DNA of 45,955 bases from Spirogloea muscicola (GCA_009602725.1 WELB01000019.1:32117-78071), one strand, 5' to 3'; positions 21,735-30,579 are shown, numbered from the stretch's first letter. Notes: a model not told the origin generated them from the sequence alone. Made by a program: numbers and translations.

Positions 21735-22330
21735 AGCCAGAAAGAAGTGGCACTCCCAATGGGGGCAAGGGCTGCGAAAAGCCAGCCCAAAAAGAATTCA
21801 CGAAGGTTCAGAGGGGCCTAAGAGCGGTGAGCAGCTACAAAGGGGCCTGAGGATGCAATGATAAAACAGGGGGAGGATGGATCACTCAATAAGTACGAGT
21901 GAGGAGCCTCAGATCCGACAGACTAGCTGCCAGGAAGCTATCACCCTGACGAAAGCCAGAGCCCGCAGCGAGAGCACGGCCAGCTCGCAGATGCAGAGCG
22001 TGGGCCATGGACCGCTGCAGGGATACAGAGAGGCGCATCCGATATACCTGAGCCCACGAGCCCGCGGCGTTGAAGTCGGCTGGCTCGCCACGTCTGCGGG
22101 ACACAGCCCGCCGCGCAAGCTGAGCCAATAGGTCAAGCCACTGGGACCCAGGAGCCCCGTGCACGTCCACCGCCAAGGGGACGAACTCGTCGGCAGGTGG
22201 GTGGTCGGAGTGCTTGGCCGCCTTGCAGCGAGCGGCCTTCGAGGCAGCGTGGCCGGCCCGCGAGGCAGAGAGCCCCAGGTTGGAGCGGTCGACCACATCG
22301 GTGGTGACTACATCGGCCAGAGAGAAGGCG
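21735..22330 (-). mobile_element. Well-preserved LINE-like 3' fragment with type I tail
   Basis: The longest preserved copy on the minus strand. It reads, in order, TTDVVDRSNLGLSASRAGHA, the segment DEFVPLAVDVHGAPGSQWLD, LLAQLARRAVSRRRGEPADF, YRMRLSVSLQRSMAHALHL, RAGRALAAGSGFRQGDSF and SLSDLRLLTRTY with a stop at 21888-21886. About 85 bp of 3' UTR leads to GGGCTGGCTTTTCGCAGCCC, TTGCCCCCATTGGGAGTGCC and ACTTCTTTCT at about 21740. The open frame of about 137 codons, and close similarity to the copies at 27055 and 43228, suggest recent activity of this subfamily. By family knowledge this is the C-terminal end of a non-LTR reverse transcriptase protein; the RT domain itself is absent. Confidence 0.8.
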
Positions 22331-22425
22331 CGCGGGGCGCATGAATTGAAAGGGAGGCCAATTCAAGCCAATACATTGTTCAGGCAGAGTCGAGTGCAGA
22401 CTAAACAAGGCTACATAATAGAGAG
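22320..22425 (-). repeat. LINE 3' tail, type III, abutting the 5' end of the 21735-22330 copy
   Basis: In plus reading: AGAGAAGGCGCGCGGGGCGC, ATGAATTGAAAGGGAGGCCA, ATTCAAGCCAATACATTGTT, CAGGCAGAGTCGAGTGCAGA. Nearly identical to 42484-42585. It lies where the next LINE upstream should end, so the two insertions sit head to tail. Confidence 0.7.
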
Positions 22426-22864
22426 AGAAAGGAGAAAACTGCTCTCCTGCTGCGGAAGCGTCCGTGCAGGCGGCAGGTGGTGCCGGGGGCCTTGGGCGGG
22501 GGCGGGACCTGTGGGGGGCGGGTGGGCCCCCCCTTTTTGGCAGGACCTCTCGCTGCCGAAAAGCAGCGAGCTCCAAATTTAGCGCCGGCGCTGCTGCGGT
22601 CTCCATCTCCGTGTCACTTTTCGGACCATCTTCGTTCGTTTGTGGGCTGGCTTCTCGGGGGCTCCTTTGGCTGATTGCTTTGTGTCACGTTTTTCCGGCT
22701 CCTTTGGCTTTCGTCAGAAAGAAGTGGCTGTCCTAAAGGGCTTTCGTCAGCATCCTTCTTTGGTCAGGGGGACTGCTCAATCGTGGTACGGAGCTTCCAT
22801 CTACGGTCGTGTAGTGTCTAGCTGTGTTACTTTTCTTTTCGGCACCCTTTGGCTCTTTGGACCT

Positions 22865-23095
22865 TGTCCATTTTTTTTGGGGCTGGCCTTTCCCAGCCCC
22901 TATCTTCTAAGGGAGAGCCCTATCCTCAATGGGCGAGCCCTTACTTTCTTCAGACACGACGAAGCCACAGGAAGCTCAAAACCCGCGGGTGAGCAACATC
23001 AGGTCAGAATAGCTCGAAGCTGGAAAAGATCTCCCTGGCTGCTAGTCTTTCTGATATGCGGCTCCTAACTAGCGGTAAGTAAGTGCTTATCCTAC
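22865..23095. mobile_element. Tail plus two tiny LINE coding ends facing each other
   Basis: A plus-strand type II tail at 22865-22955 (GGGGCTGGCCTTTCCCAGCC, ...CAATGGGCGAGCCCTTACTTTCTTC). It is followed by a minus-strand scrap at 22965-23010 (YSDLMLLTRGF, stop) and a plus-strand scrap at 23035-23085 (ASLSDMRLLTSG). These are remnants of at least three insertions in about 230 bp. Confidence 0.6.
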
Positions 23096-23184
23096 CGGGA
23101 TAGCTTTGGGCAAGCGCTTTGTGGCCCCTTCGGACCTTGTCAATTCTTTTCGGGCTGGCTGTTCACGGCCCTTGAAGTGGCTCC

Positions 23185-23615
23185 CCTTTGACAAGGTCCG
23201 GAGGGGCCAAAATGGAGCCTTTGGCATCAATTGGCTTGACTTGCTTCACCACCTTGCGCGGCGTGCAGCGGCCCGCCGCCATGGGCAGCAGGGCGAGCAG
23301 CCTGGCTTCAATGTCGCCGGGTCCCTTGCTCGAGTCTTCCGGATGCGCTTGGCCATCTCTTTGCAGCGGTCCCTTGCCTTCGCGGTTCACTTACGCGCAG
23401 GCCGCGCTTTGGCGGCGGCCTCCGGCTTCCGACAGGGCGACGTCTTTCCGCCGAATAGTTATTCTGACCTGCATCTCTTGACGAGAGGTTACTGAGAATC
23501 TCGTTGCTGACGTCTTAGTCCTTGGCACTCCGGCTTCTTCAGACCTTGTCCATTCCTTTGGGCTTGCCTCTCTCAGCCACCAGTCAATCTGGCCGCGCTT
23601 TTCTTTCCAAAAGCG
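23185..23615 (+). mobile_element. LINE-like 3' fragment with type IV tail
   Basis: The plus strand reads INWLDLLHHLARRAAARRHG, GSLARVFRMRLAISLQRSL, HLRAGRALAAASGFRQGDV and SYSDLHLLTRGY with a stop at 23493-23495. The 3' UTR contains CCTTGTCCATTCCTTTGGGC, TTGCCTCTCTCAGCCACC and AGTCAATCTGGCCGCGCTTT, then TCTTTCC. The frame is open through this whole fragment. Upstream, a type I hairpin scrap is at 23150-23175. Confidence 0.8.
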
Positions 23616-23749
23616 CCGCTTATTCAAAGCTGGCCCGGTATGACGAATCACTTAGTAACCTTCACTTGGTTACTAACTGATTCATCTTACCTGATTAACT
23701 TCTAGTGAAATTGGCTTCTCTGGGAGAGCCACTTTGATCTTTCTTTGGA

Positions 23750-23955
23750 CCTTGTCCTTTCCTTTTCAATTGCATCATGTCGTGTCCAGTTTTCCTTTTC
23801 GGCACCGTTGTGGCCTTTGGATGTTGTCCATTCTTTTCTGGGCTGGCTTTGCTAGCCCCTCTTTTCTATGGGCGAGCAATTTCTACCTTTTGTGGGCTCG
23901 CTTTTCTCAGCCCTCGCCTTCTGGAAGAGCTACGTCTTCTCTCATATGCATTATG
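23750..23955 (+). repeat. Tandem plus-strand 3' tails
   Basis: Two hairpin tails follow each other: 23836-23880 (TGGGCTGGCTTTGCTAGCCC, CTCTTTTCTATGGGCGAGCA) and 23893-23935 (TGGGCTCGCTTTTCTCAGCC, CTCGCCTTCTGGAAGAGC). No coding remnants are attached. Confidence 0.6.
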
Positions 23956-23959
23956 CAAT

Positions 23960-24310
23960 AGGAAGAAAGACAGTGGCTCTCCCAAGAGGGGCAAGGGCTG
24001 AACAGTTAGCCCGAAAAAGGAGTGATAAGGTCCGAATGCAATCGAGAGAAGTGGCTCTCCCAATGGGGGCAAGGGCTGTGATAAGCCAGCCCGAACAAGG
24101 AATTGACAAGGTTCGAAGGGGCCAGATTACGAGGGGCCGGAAGCGCTACCGAAGAATTGGGGTATGGTGAACCACTCCATAACTACGAGTGAGGAGCCGC
24201 TAATCGGAAAGACTAGCTGCCGGAAAACAATCCCTCTGTGACGGAATCCAGAGGCTGCAGCGAGAGCAAGCACGGTCAACACGGAGGTGCAAGGCAAATG
24301 CAATAGACAT
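23960..24310 (-). mobile_element. Degraded LINE-like fragment with type I tails
   Basis: Two reverse hairpin tails (GGGCTGAACAGTTAGCCC near 23995; GGGCTGTGATAAGCCAGCCC near 24072) precede a coding remnant at about 24175-24300. On the minus strand the remnant shows LHLRVDRACSR, FPAASLSD and RLLTRSY. It is diverged, frame-broken and without a stop at the usual place. Confidence 0.6.
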
Positions 24311-25110
24311 CTACGGCGTTATAAGTGCCCTTCTTCCTTCTTCCTCCAGCAGGTCGACCGGCACCACCAATGGTGGGAGGGGAGCTTGGGGCACCCGGAA
24401 AAGGCCAGCCCAGAAGGAAAATGACGAGAGCCGAGAGGTTAGCCGGATGGTCATACGTGACTCGACCTGCGCGCCCACGGCTAACGCTGCCTGACACTTG
24501 GCCGCTCGTGGCCGCCCAGCCGCCCTGCCCGCCCGCACGCACCGCCGACACCGCTTTCAGCCCCCGCCATGTAGCGCCGGGCGACCCACCATGTGGATTC
24601 GAAGGTGCCGCTTGCGCCCGCCCGCCAGCCGGCTCGCTTGGATCGGTGACGCCTCGAGTCGGCGCCCAGACGTGGACGACTGACAGGCTCCTGGGACCTC
24701 TCGAAGCTCGCCGCAAGAGCCCAAAAACCGTGGACACTCAATGGGCCTCACATGGGCCCGTATGCCCTCAAACTGACCGCACGCGGAGCCCTGCCGTGAA
24801 GCGCCAGTTGGCAAGTGTGCGTCGTATGCCTGACTGCCGGACTGCTAACCTGCTGAGAGACGTGACGGAAAACGAGGCGACATGTGGCAAAGACGAGGCT
24901 GGTCCTGATCAGTGAAGGGCGACTGCACGGCAAAGTGCAGGCCACTCAATGCAGTGGTGATAGCAGAAGCGTACATGCTGGAAGGTCCTGGAGCCACAAA
25001 GAGCAATTGGGTGGCCTTCTTAACAACTGTTGTGATGCTGACCTCGCTAGAGAGGAGGTCATTCAACGTGTCTCTCCAGTCTTGGCCCGAGTTGGGAAAG
25101 GGAAAAGAGC
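24310..25110. other. GC-rich stretch downstream of the 25123 gene, no gene called
   Basis: The plus-strand frame 24325-24915 is open for 196 codons, but its residue mix (Pro, Arg, Ala) and the equally open opposite strand point to base composition. One reverse hairpin scrap (GGCCAGCCCAGAAGGAAAAT) lies at 24395-24425. From about 24900 to 25110 could be 3' UTR of the minus-strand gene that ends at 25123. Confidence 0.4.
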
Positions 25111-25122
25111 AGACACGGTGTC

Positions 25123-26124
25123 TTAGAGATGCAAATCAAGATCAAGAGGGGGATAGCTGGTACTCTGGCTGGTTGCGAGCATTGAGCTCGCTGCCTGTGG
25201 GCTCTCAAGGCGGGGCAGACTATGAGCAGAGAGCACACATGCGCTGCTTTCTGCTTGCACCTTGCTGGACGGCTGGCAAAGATGGTCGCCGGTCTGGTCT
25301 TCCCGGCTCCGGTCCCACGAGGAAGCAACATCCTGGAGGTCGGTGGGCATCTTGGGGTGCTGTAGCAGACTGGCCCAGGCCGCTCGAGCTCGGACGCCCT
25401 CGCTCGGCGTCTCCACAGGCGTCTTGGCCTTGCCTGGCGACTTCTCAGAGGAGCTCCAGGTGAGCGAGTCATCGTTCCCATCGGAGGTCCCACCTTGGGA
25501 ATCTGTCATCCTTGGCCACACGTTTTCGAGGGGGGGCCTCCGACCGGGCTCCTGCCCGTCGGCTCTCTCCAGCATCGCGTTCAGCTGCTCTGTCACAAGC
25601 TCCAGCTTCCGCTTGCCCAGCTCCAGCCGCTCCAGCCGCTCCAGCCGCAAAGGCCTCCCATCCTCCCGCGACTGGTGCAAGGAGGCTGGTTGACGCACTG
25701 ACTGAGAAGGCGCAGGTGATGGCCAGGCGGTGGAGAGGACCCTCCCGGCAGGTGGGTGCCGGTACTCAGGCGCCCTCGCAGATGTGTAGGGGCTGCCACC
25801 GGCCTGCTGCTGCGATTCCCAGTGGCTCACCGCCCTCCGGATGGCCTGCGCTTGGTCGTGTGCGGCAGCACCGCTGCTGACTGCGCCCCTGAGGAGAGCT
25901 GCGTGCACCGGCAGCTGGCGCTCGGCAGAGTCCTCCAGCCACGACATGCATGGTGCCGCGCCTCCGGGCTGGAAAGCGCCGACGGCGGCGGCGTGGGGTT
26001 GCAGCCAGCAGCTCTGTCCGGTCGGCCTGGTGGTGCCGGCGAGGGCCGTGCCGCCGGCCAAGCGGCGACGCCGGCTGCCGATGTCCTCCCAGGTCGCGCC
26101 ATGGCAGCCCTGCAGGTCCTGCAT
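25123..26124 (-). CDS. Hypothetical protein with C-terminal EAR-like motif LDLDLHL
   Basis: One open frame of 333 codons from an ATG at 26124. The middle holds a short repeat RLERLERLELGKRKLEL that continues into VTEQLNAMLERA, a likely coiled coil of about 30 residues. A basic patch GSRRRRLAGG lies near residue 15. The C-terminal half is Ser-rich and ends YPPLDLDLHL directly before TAA. LxLxL at the extreme C-terminus is the form of EAR repression motifs that in land plants recruit TOPLESS-type co-repressors, so a transcriptional repressor or adaptor is possible; no DNA-binding domain is seen. An upstream exon may exist (the sequence stays open and GC-rich to about 26375). It sits as an island in LINE debris. 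Confidence 0.55.
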   Translation of the reverse strand: MQDLQGCHGATWEDIGSRRRRLAGGTALAGTTRPTGQSCWLQPHAAAVGAFQPGGAAPCMSWLEDSAERQLPVHAALLRGAVSSGAAAHDQAQAIRRAVSHWESQQQAGGSPYTSARAPEYRHPPAGRVLSTAWPSPAPSQSVRQPASLHQSREDGRPLRLERLERLELGKRKLELVTEQLNAMLERADGQEPGRRPPLENVWPRMTDSQGGTSDGNDDSLTWSSSEKSPGKAKTPVETPSEGVRARAAWASLLQHPKMPTDLQDVASSWDRSREDQTGDHLCQPSSKVQAESSACVLSAHSLPRLESPQAASSMLATSQSTSYPPLDLDLHL

Positions 26125-26391
26125 AGCCCCAGGACGGGAGAGGCCCGCGGCCCCGCAGGCCCGGCAGGATGCCCGCCGCTCTGCCGCCGCAGCTGGCGTC
26201 GGCTCACGCAGCGGCGCTCGCTCGGTCGCCGGCGCCGGGCCTCAGGAGGAGGCGCGGGGTCCCACGCGTGGAAAGCGAGCGAGAGCCGGTGCCCAGCAAG
26301 GCCCCGCGTCCCGCCGTGGCGCGCCCGCCTCAGGGCCGCCACGGCAGCCAGCGGCGCGGCGCCATTAGTTTGCAACTTGTTTGGTTTCTAG

Positions 26392-26416
26392 AAAAAAAAA
26401 AAAAAAAAAAGCGCAN
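26392..26416. repeat. A19 homopolymer followed by an undetermined base
   Basis: Nineteen A residues at 26392-26410, then GCGCA and an N at 26416, in GC-rich sequence just 5' of the minus-strand EAR-motif ORF. It may be a real poly(A), for example a processed insertion end, or an assembly weak point. Confidence 0.6.
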
Positions 26417-26707
26417 GCGGCGCAAGCGACGGCGGCGGGCCAGTGGCGCGGCGGCGGCGGCGGCGGGTGGGGCGGCGCGCCCAGCCTGGCGGCCGCGCCC
26501 GTACCCCCTCTGGTGCACGCCGCTTTGATGAGGCGAGACTCTTCTGTGGGCTTGCCTTTGAGCTTTGAGCCACTGAGGCCCGCCGTCAAATTTGCGCACC
26601 CCGTTCCTGGCGCACGCCTGCGCCGTGAGCGTGCGCTCGGGCGCCAAAGTGGGGCGAGCCGCGCCGCCGTGCTGACCTGGGGTCGCTGAGCGGGCCAATT
26701 TGCAACG

Positions 26708-26920
26708 CGCAATGTGCGTCATCAGGTGGTGCTTGCCGTTGTACTTGGCCACTTGCCCTTCCACATTCTTGTGTTGAGCTGATGGAAGCCCCTCCGCCGC
26801 GCCCCTGACGGGTGATGTGCGTCATCAGATGGTGCTTGCCGTTGTACTTGGCCACGTTGGCCTTCGCCTTCCATTATTGTATTGAAATGATGGAAGCCCC
26901 TCCGCAGCGCCCCGCCCGCG
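26708..26920 (+). repeat. Tandem duplication (~104 bp) of a type V tail
   Basis: The unit ATGTGCGTCATCAG.TGGTGC, TTGCCGTTGTACTTGGCCAC, ...TGATGGAAGCCCCTCCGC occurs at about 26712-26808 and again at 26815-26912. The copies differ by a few substitutions and small indels. This is the same GTACTTGGCC tail as in the LINE copies at 30040 and 30416, but in a GC-rich variant (CCGTTGTAC for CCTTTGTAC). Confidence 0.75.
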
Positions 26921-26984
26921 GCCGCCTTTCCCGGCCTCCCTCTACCTACCTCTTCCGTCACATGGCCCCTTCGAACCTTGGTTT

Positions 26985-27035
26985 TGTCCAGGCTTCCCAG
27001 CCACCAGTCAATCTGGCCGCGCTTGCTCTCACTGG
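26985..27035 (+). repeat. LINE 3' tail, type IV
   Basis: CCAGCCACCAGTCAATCTGG, CCGCGCTTGCTCTCAC. A tail-only copy lying just beside the 3' end of the minus-strand LINE copy at 27055. Confidence 0.6.
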
Positions 27036-27054
27036 CTGCTCTGGCCAGGAAAGA

Positions 27055-27390
27055 GAGAAGTGGCACTCCCAATGCGGGCAGGGGCTGCCGAAAAGCCAGC
27101 CCAAAAAGAATTCACAAAGGTTCAGAGGGGCCTAAGAGCGGTGAGCAGCTACGAAGGGGCCTGAGGATGCTATGGTAAAACAGGGGGAGGATGGATCACT
27201 CAGTACGTACGAGTGAGGAGCCTCAGATCCGACAGACTAGCTGCCGGGAAGCTATCACCCTGACGAAAGCCAGAGCCTGCAGCGAGAGCACGGCCAGCTC
27301 GCAGATGCAGAGCGTTGGCCATGGACCGCTGCAGGGATACAGAGAGGCGCATCCGATATACCTGAGCCCACGAGCCCGCGGCGTTGAAAG
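27055..27390 (-). mobile_element. Well-preserved LINE-like 3' fragment with type I tail
   Basis: Minus strand from FNAAGSWAQVYRMRL through LSVSLQRSMANALHL, RAGRALAAGSGFRQGDSF and SLSDLRLLTRTY with a stop at 27202-27200. The same 3' UTR and hairpin tail as the 21735 copy follow, ending at GAGTGCCACTTCTCTCT. By eye it differs from that copy by only scattered substitutions. The 5' truncation is at about 27386, where a type IV tail (27390-27430) begins directly. Confidence 0.8.
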
Positions 27391-27640
27391 CCAGCGCGGC
27401 CAGATTGACTGGTGGCTGGGAGAGGCCAGCCCAGGGCCAGGGGACCCATCTCCAGGAGCCTAGCATCTCTGATCTGCGGCTGCTTAGCAGAAGAAAGGGC
27501 TCGCCCATAGAGAAGAGGGGCTGGCAAAGCCAGCCCAAAAAGAATGGACAATTTCCAAAGCCAAAGAAAGAGATGCCAAAGAGAAAGAAGGCGCGCGGGG
27601 CGCATGAATTGAAAGGGAGGCCAATCCAAGCCAATACAAA
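27390..27640 (-). repeat. Three nested 3' tails
   Basis: 27390-27430 is type IV (GCGCGGCCAGATTGACTGGT, GGCTGGGAGAGGCCAGCCCA). 27485-27585 is a hairpin tail (GGGCTCGCCCATAGAGAAGA, GGGGCTGGCAAAGCCAGCCC, AAAAAGAATGGACAATTTCC). 27590-27640 is the start of a type III tail (GGCGCGCGGGGCGCATGAAT). The middle one has a near-perfect 8-bp stem. Confidence 0.65.
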
Positions 27641-27659
27641 GAAGGACTACTCTACCAAC

Positions 27660-27960
27660 ACAACATCACACTAGGGAAGCTCAATACCCACGAGTGAGCA
27701 ACAGCAGGTCAGGTAGCTCGATGTGGGGAAGGAGGCGCTCCGCCGAGACCCGGAGGCGGCGGCCAGAGCGCGTCCTGCGCGCGTGTGGACTGCGAGGGCA
27801 AAGCCAGCCCAAAAGAATGGACAATATCCCAAGCCAAAGGAAAAGGTGCCGAAAAAGAACGACACTACAGTCCACGCCTTTGGACTAGGACTAAGACATC
27901 AGCCAGAGGACGCTCAATAACCTCGAGTCAGGAGATGCAAGTCTGAATAGCTAGGGGTTA
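27660..27960 (-). mobile_element. Two short LINE-like coding ends with tails
   Basis: At 27670-27790 the minus strand carries HTRAGRALAAASGSR and a C-terminus that is frame-shifted relative to SYSDLLLLTRGY. At 27885-27955 it carries YSDLHLLTRGY and a stop. A hairpin tail (GGGCAAAGCCAGCCC, AAAAGAATGGACAATATCCC) lies between them at 27795-27860. Confidence 0.65.
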
Positions 27961-27979
27961 CTGAGTGATTCGTAGCTGC

Positions 27980-28260
27980 TTTGTTTCTTTGTGTGCTTGT
28001 TTTTCTTAGCGCTTCCCCTGGCCCGCTTCTCGTACTTTGTTCATTCTTTTTTTTGGTTGGCTCTTCCAGCCCTTATCCTCAATGTGTAGTCCTTTTACAG
28101 CACCTCTTTCTTCGGCTTCAGACATTGTCCATTGTTTTTGGGCTGGCCTTGCCAGCCCTTCTTCTCTATGGCCGCGCACTTCTTCAATGGGCGAGCCCTT
28201 TCTTCTCACAGCCCTTGCCCTTACACGAAAATCTCCTTGCCTCCATTGGGAGAGCCACTT
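27980..28260 (+). repeat. Plus-strand 3' tails, types II and others
   Basis: 27980-28085 is the type II module (TGTGCTTGTTTTTCTTAGCG, CTTCCCCTGGCCCGCTTCTC, ...CTCTTCCAGCCCTTATCCTC). 28100-28180 is a tail with CATTGTCCATTGTTTTTGGG and a perfect GGGCTGGC-CTT-GCCAGCCC hairpin. Scraps up to 28260 repeat the GGGCGAGCCC and GGAGAGCCAC ends. Confidence 0.65.
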
Positions 28261-28261
28261 T

Positions 28262-28640
28262 TTCCCATGGGGGCAAGGGCTGTGAGAAGCCAGCCCAAAA
28301 AGAAGAAGAAGTGGCACTCCAAATGGGGGCAAGGGCTGTGATAAGCCAGCTCAAAAAGAATTGACAAGGGTTCGGAGGGGCCGACAAGCGTTTAGCAGCT
28401 ACAGAGGGGCCTGAAGATGTCAAGTCAGCAAAGGGGGAGGTTCAAAGGGGCCAAATGACGGAGGCGCCCGAAAGAAGAAAGTGCTCGCCCTTAAAGAAGA
28501 AGTGGCACTCCCAATGGGGCACGGGCTGCGAAAAGCCAGCCCAAAAAGAATTGACAAAGGTTCGAAGGGGCCGAAAAAGCGTGGAGCAGCTACAAAGGGG
28601 ACTGAAGAGGCTATGGTAGAGCAGGAAGAGGATGGATCAC
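28262..28640 (-). repeat. Reverse-oriented type I tails in series
   Basis: Hairpin units at 28265-28310, 28315-28370 and 28500-28560 (each with GGGCAAGGGCTG or GGGCACGGGCTG, AAGCCAGC, AAAAAGAATTGACAA). Each is preceded by a GAAGAAGAAGTGGCACTCC start, which is the complement of the TTC-rich terminus. The flank TTCGAAGGGGCC, GCAGCTACA and GGGACTGAAG (28560-28650) matches the 3' UTR of the 21735 and 27055 copies. Confidence 0.65.
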
Positions 28641-28689
28641 TCAGTAGTGACGAGGGGCTGGCAAAGCCGAAAGAAGAAGAAGAAAGAAA

Positions 28690-29060
28690 GGGCTCGCCCA
28701 TAGAGAAGAGGGGCTGGCAAGGCCAGCCCAAAAAAAATGGACAATGTCCAAAGCCAAAGAAAGAGATGCCGAAGAAGGACTACACTACCAAACACAACAA
28801 AGGAAATGCGTGTATATTAAGAGATGGGGAGGCCATGTGTGACCAAGTACAAAGGCAAGCACATTGGACAAATGTACGTCACCTGCTGCTAAGCTGACCC
28901 GCTCAGTAACCACGAGTCAGCACATAGAGGTCGCTAGCTGACGCTCGAATACTGGACGGCAATTGACTAGCTCTTGTGCCAGCAGCTAAGGCTCGACCAG
29001 CTTTCTGATGCAGAGCATACGCCTGAGCTCGTTGCAGACAGGTTGACACTCGACGTCGCA
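28690..29060 (-). mobile_element. LINE-like fragment, GCGGGTCA/type V subfamily, with hairpin tail
   Basis: The minus strand reads RRRVSTCLQRAQAYALHQ, KAGRALAAGTRAS and SASDLYVLTRGY with a stop at 28907-28905. It is followed by GCGGGTCAGC, a type V tail (TGCTTGCCTTTGTACTTGG) and, at 28690-28800, a hairpin tail with GGGCTGGC-CTT-GCCAGCCC. The same order in the opposite direction occurs at 29626-30285. Confidence 0.75.
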
Positions 29061-29087
29061 GAAATGACAGATAGGCTGCCGAGGGAA

Positions 29088-29140
29088 GCTAGGGAAGCTC
29101 AATACCCACGAGTGAGCAACAGCAGGTCAGAAGCCACAAT
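29088..29140 (-). mobile_element. Minimal LINE coding end
   Basis: The minus strand reads SDLLLLTRGY with a stop, on about 45 bp. Only the terminal codons remain. A 30-bp segment (GGGAAGCTCAATACCCACGA, GTGAGCAACAGCAGGTCA) is shared exactly with 27673-27710. Confidence 0.6.
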
Positions 29141-29279
29141 GACGGAGGGGCCTGAAGTTGCTATGTCAGAACAGGTGGAGGATGGACCACTCAATCAGTA
29201 GCTACGAGTTAAGAGAGCCACTTTCTTTCTCCCGCTTGGAGACCTCTCGCCCACCCGTTTGGGCGCCGGAACGCCGCCG

Positions 29280-29545
29280 GTTCGCTCGCACAAGTCTTCT
29301 GAATGCGCCTGGCGGTATCGTTTCAACGCTCACTTTGCCACGACGTCCACACGCGAGCAGGCCGTGCTGTGGCTGCCGCCTCTTGCCCCCATTGTTTGTT
29401 TCAAATACACGAATTTTCATTGGTGGTGCCACTTACTTTCTTGGTCTCGGCAGAGTGCCTCTTTCGCATGTCTCAAATACACGAATTTTTCCCTGCAGCG
29501 CGCTATTCCGACCTGATGTTGCTCACTCGCGAATGCTGAGCTTCC
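29280..29545 (+). mobile_element. LINE-like fragment interrupted by a nested tail insertion
   Basis: The plus strand reads MRLAVSFQRSLCHDVHT, RAGRAVAAAS, then a foreign segment of about 115 bp (29385-29500), then RYSDLMLLTREC with a stop at 29537-29539. The inserted segment contains TTTCAAATACACGAATTTTC twice in near-identical form, which is the end of the type V tail. This is a tail inserted into a coding end. Confidence 0.65.
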
Positions 29546-29599
29546 CTTTACCAACAGCGGTGCGCGAGCCCGACGAATGTCGGGTGGCGGGCTCACTCA

Positions 29600-30285
29600 A
29601 TCCCCACAATCCGTAGCCGTGCGATGTGATCGAGGCGTACAAGGGACCAGCATCCACACACATCGCTGGTCACGCAGTGGGCGTTGCAGAACAAAGAAAG
29701 CTGCAGCATTACTCCGACTACCCTCAATGCGATCAGCTCCTGCCAGCGGCAATCGACGTCTTTGGTTGTCTGGGTCCTCGTTTCCACACCCTCCTCCAAA
29801 ACATTGCCAATCTAGGCTACACACGTCGTGCAGATGTGTTTCCGGTTGAGTTGGGCTTGCCAGCTGCATATCTGTCTTTCTTGCGACGACGTGTTTCGGC
29901 CTGTTTGCAGCGTGCTCAGGCTAATGCCTTGCACCATGAAGCTGGCCGAGCTCTAGTTGGTGGCAGAAGGGCTTCGTATCTGACATCTAGTATTCAGGCA
30001 TCGATTAGCGACCTTTATGTTTTGACCCGTGGTTACTGAGCGGGTCACTTTGCTGTAGATTATGTAGGTCTTTAGATGTGCTTGCCTTTGTACTTGGCCT
30101 TTGGCCTTCGTTTGTTTCAAATACACGATCTCTTTCTTTCTGCATCGTCTTGTGTTTGTAGTCGTGCTTTGTGGTGTAGTCCTTTTTCGGCACCTCTTTC
30201 TTTGGCTTTGGACATTGTCCATTCTTTTTGGGCTGGCTTTGCCAGCTCCTCTTCTCTATGAGCGAGCACTTTCTTCGACCTCCTG
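29600..30285 (+). mobile_element. Long LINE-like C-terminal fragment with types V and hairpin tails
   Basis: An open frame of about 137 codons on the plus strand. It reads HIAGHAVGVAEQRKLQHYSD, QCDQLLPAAIDVFGCLGPRF, HTLLQNIANLGYTRRADVF, RRRVSACLQRAQANALHH, EAGRALVGGRRAS and SISDLYVLTRGY with a stop at 30037-30039. The E/QRK-x-x-HY...PxAxDxxGxLG...LLxxxA...RRRVSxxLQR order matches the C-terminal region of green-lineage non-LTR reverse transcriptase proteins (family knowledge). It continues into GCGGGTCA, the type V tail and, at 30170-30285, a hairpin tail (GGGCTGGCTTTGCCAGCTCC). Confidence 0.8.
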
Positions 30286-30344
30286 CCGCCTCCCCACCCC
30301 GGGTGGCCCCTCCTCGCCCCGCCTCGAGAGAAGGCGCGCGGTGC

Positions 30345-30530
30345 GCCTCGGCGGATACTCTTGCTGGTTTTCAGGCATCGATTAGCGACCTTTATGTACT
30401 GACCCGTGGTTACTGAGCGGGTCAATCTGCCGCGTGTGATGTGGTGATGTACGTCATCAGATGTTCTTGCCTTTATACTTGGCCAATTTGGCCTTCGTTA
30501 GATTTAAATACACACAAACTTTTCCTTGCT
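30345..30530 (+). mobile_element. Short LINE coding end with type V tail
   Basis: Only FQASISDLYVLTRGY and a stop at 30414-30416 are left of the ORF. It is followed by GCGGGTCAATCTGCCGCGTG, GTGATGTACGTCATCAGATG, TTGCCTTTATACTTGGCC and AAATACACACAAAC. Its last 20 codons are nearly identical to those of the copy ending at 30039. Confidence 0.75.
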
Positions 30531-30579
30531 AAGGGGCTGGGAAAGGCCAGCTCAAAAGGAGTAGACAAGGACCGACTCC

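Noticed and set aside
24325-24915. 196-codon plus-strand frame
   Set aside because: Composition-driven, opposite strand also open, begins in a repeat scrap, no recognised motif.
25756-26391. Plus-strand frame of 211 codons opposite the EAR-motif ORF
   Set aside because: Low-complexity Ala/Arg/Pro shadow of the minus-strand gene.
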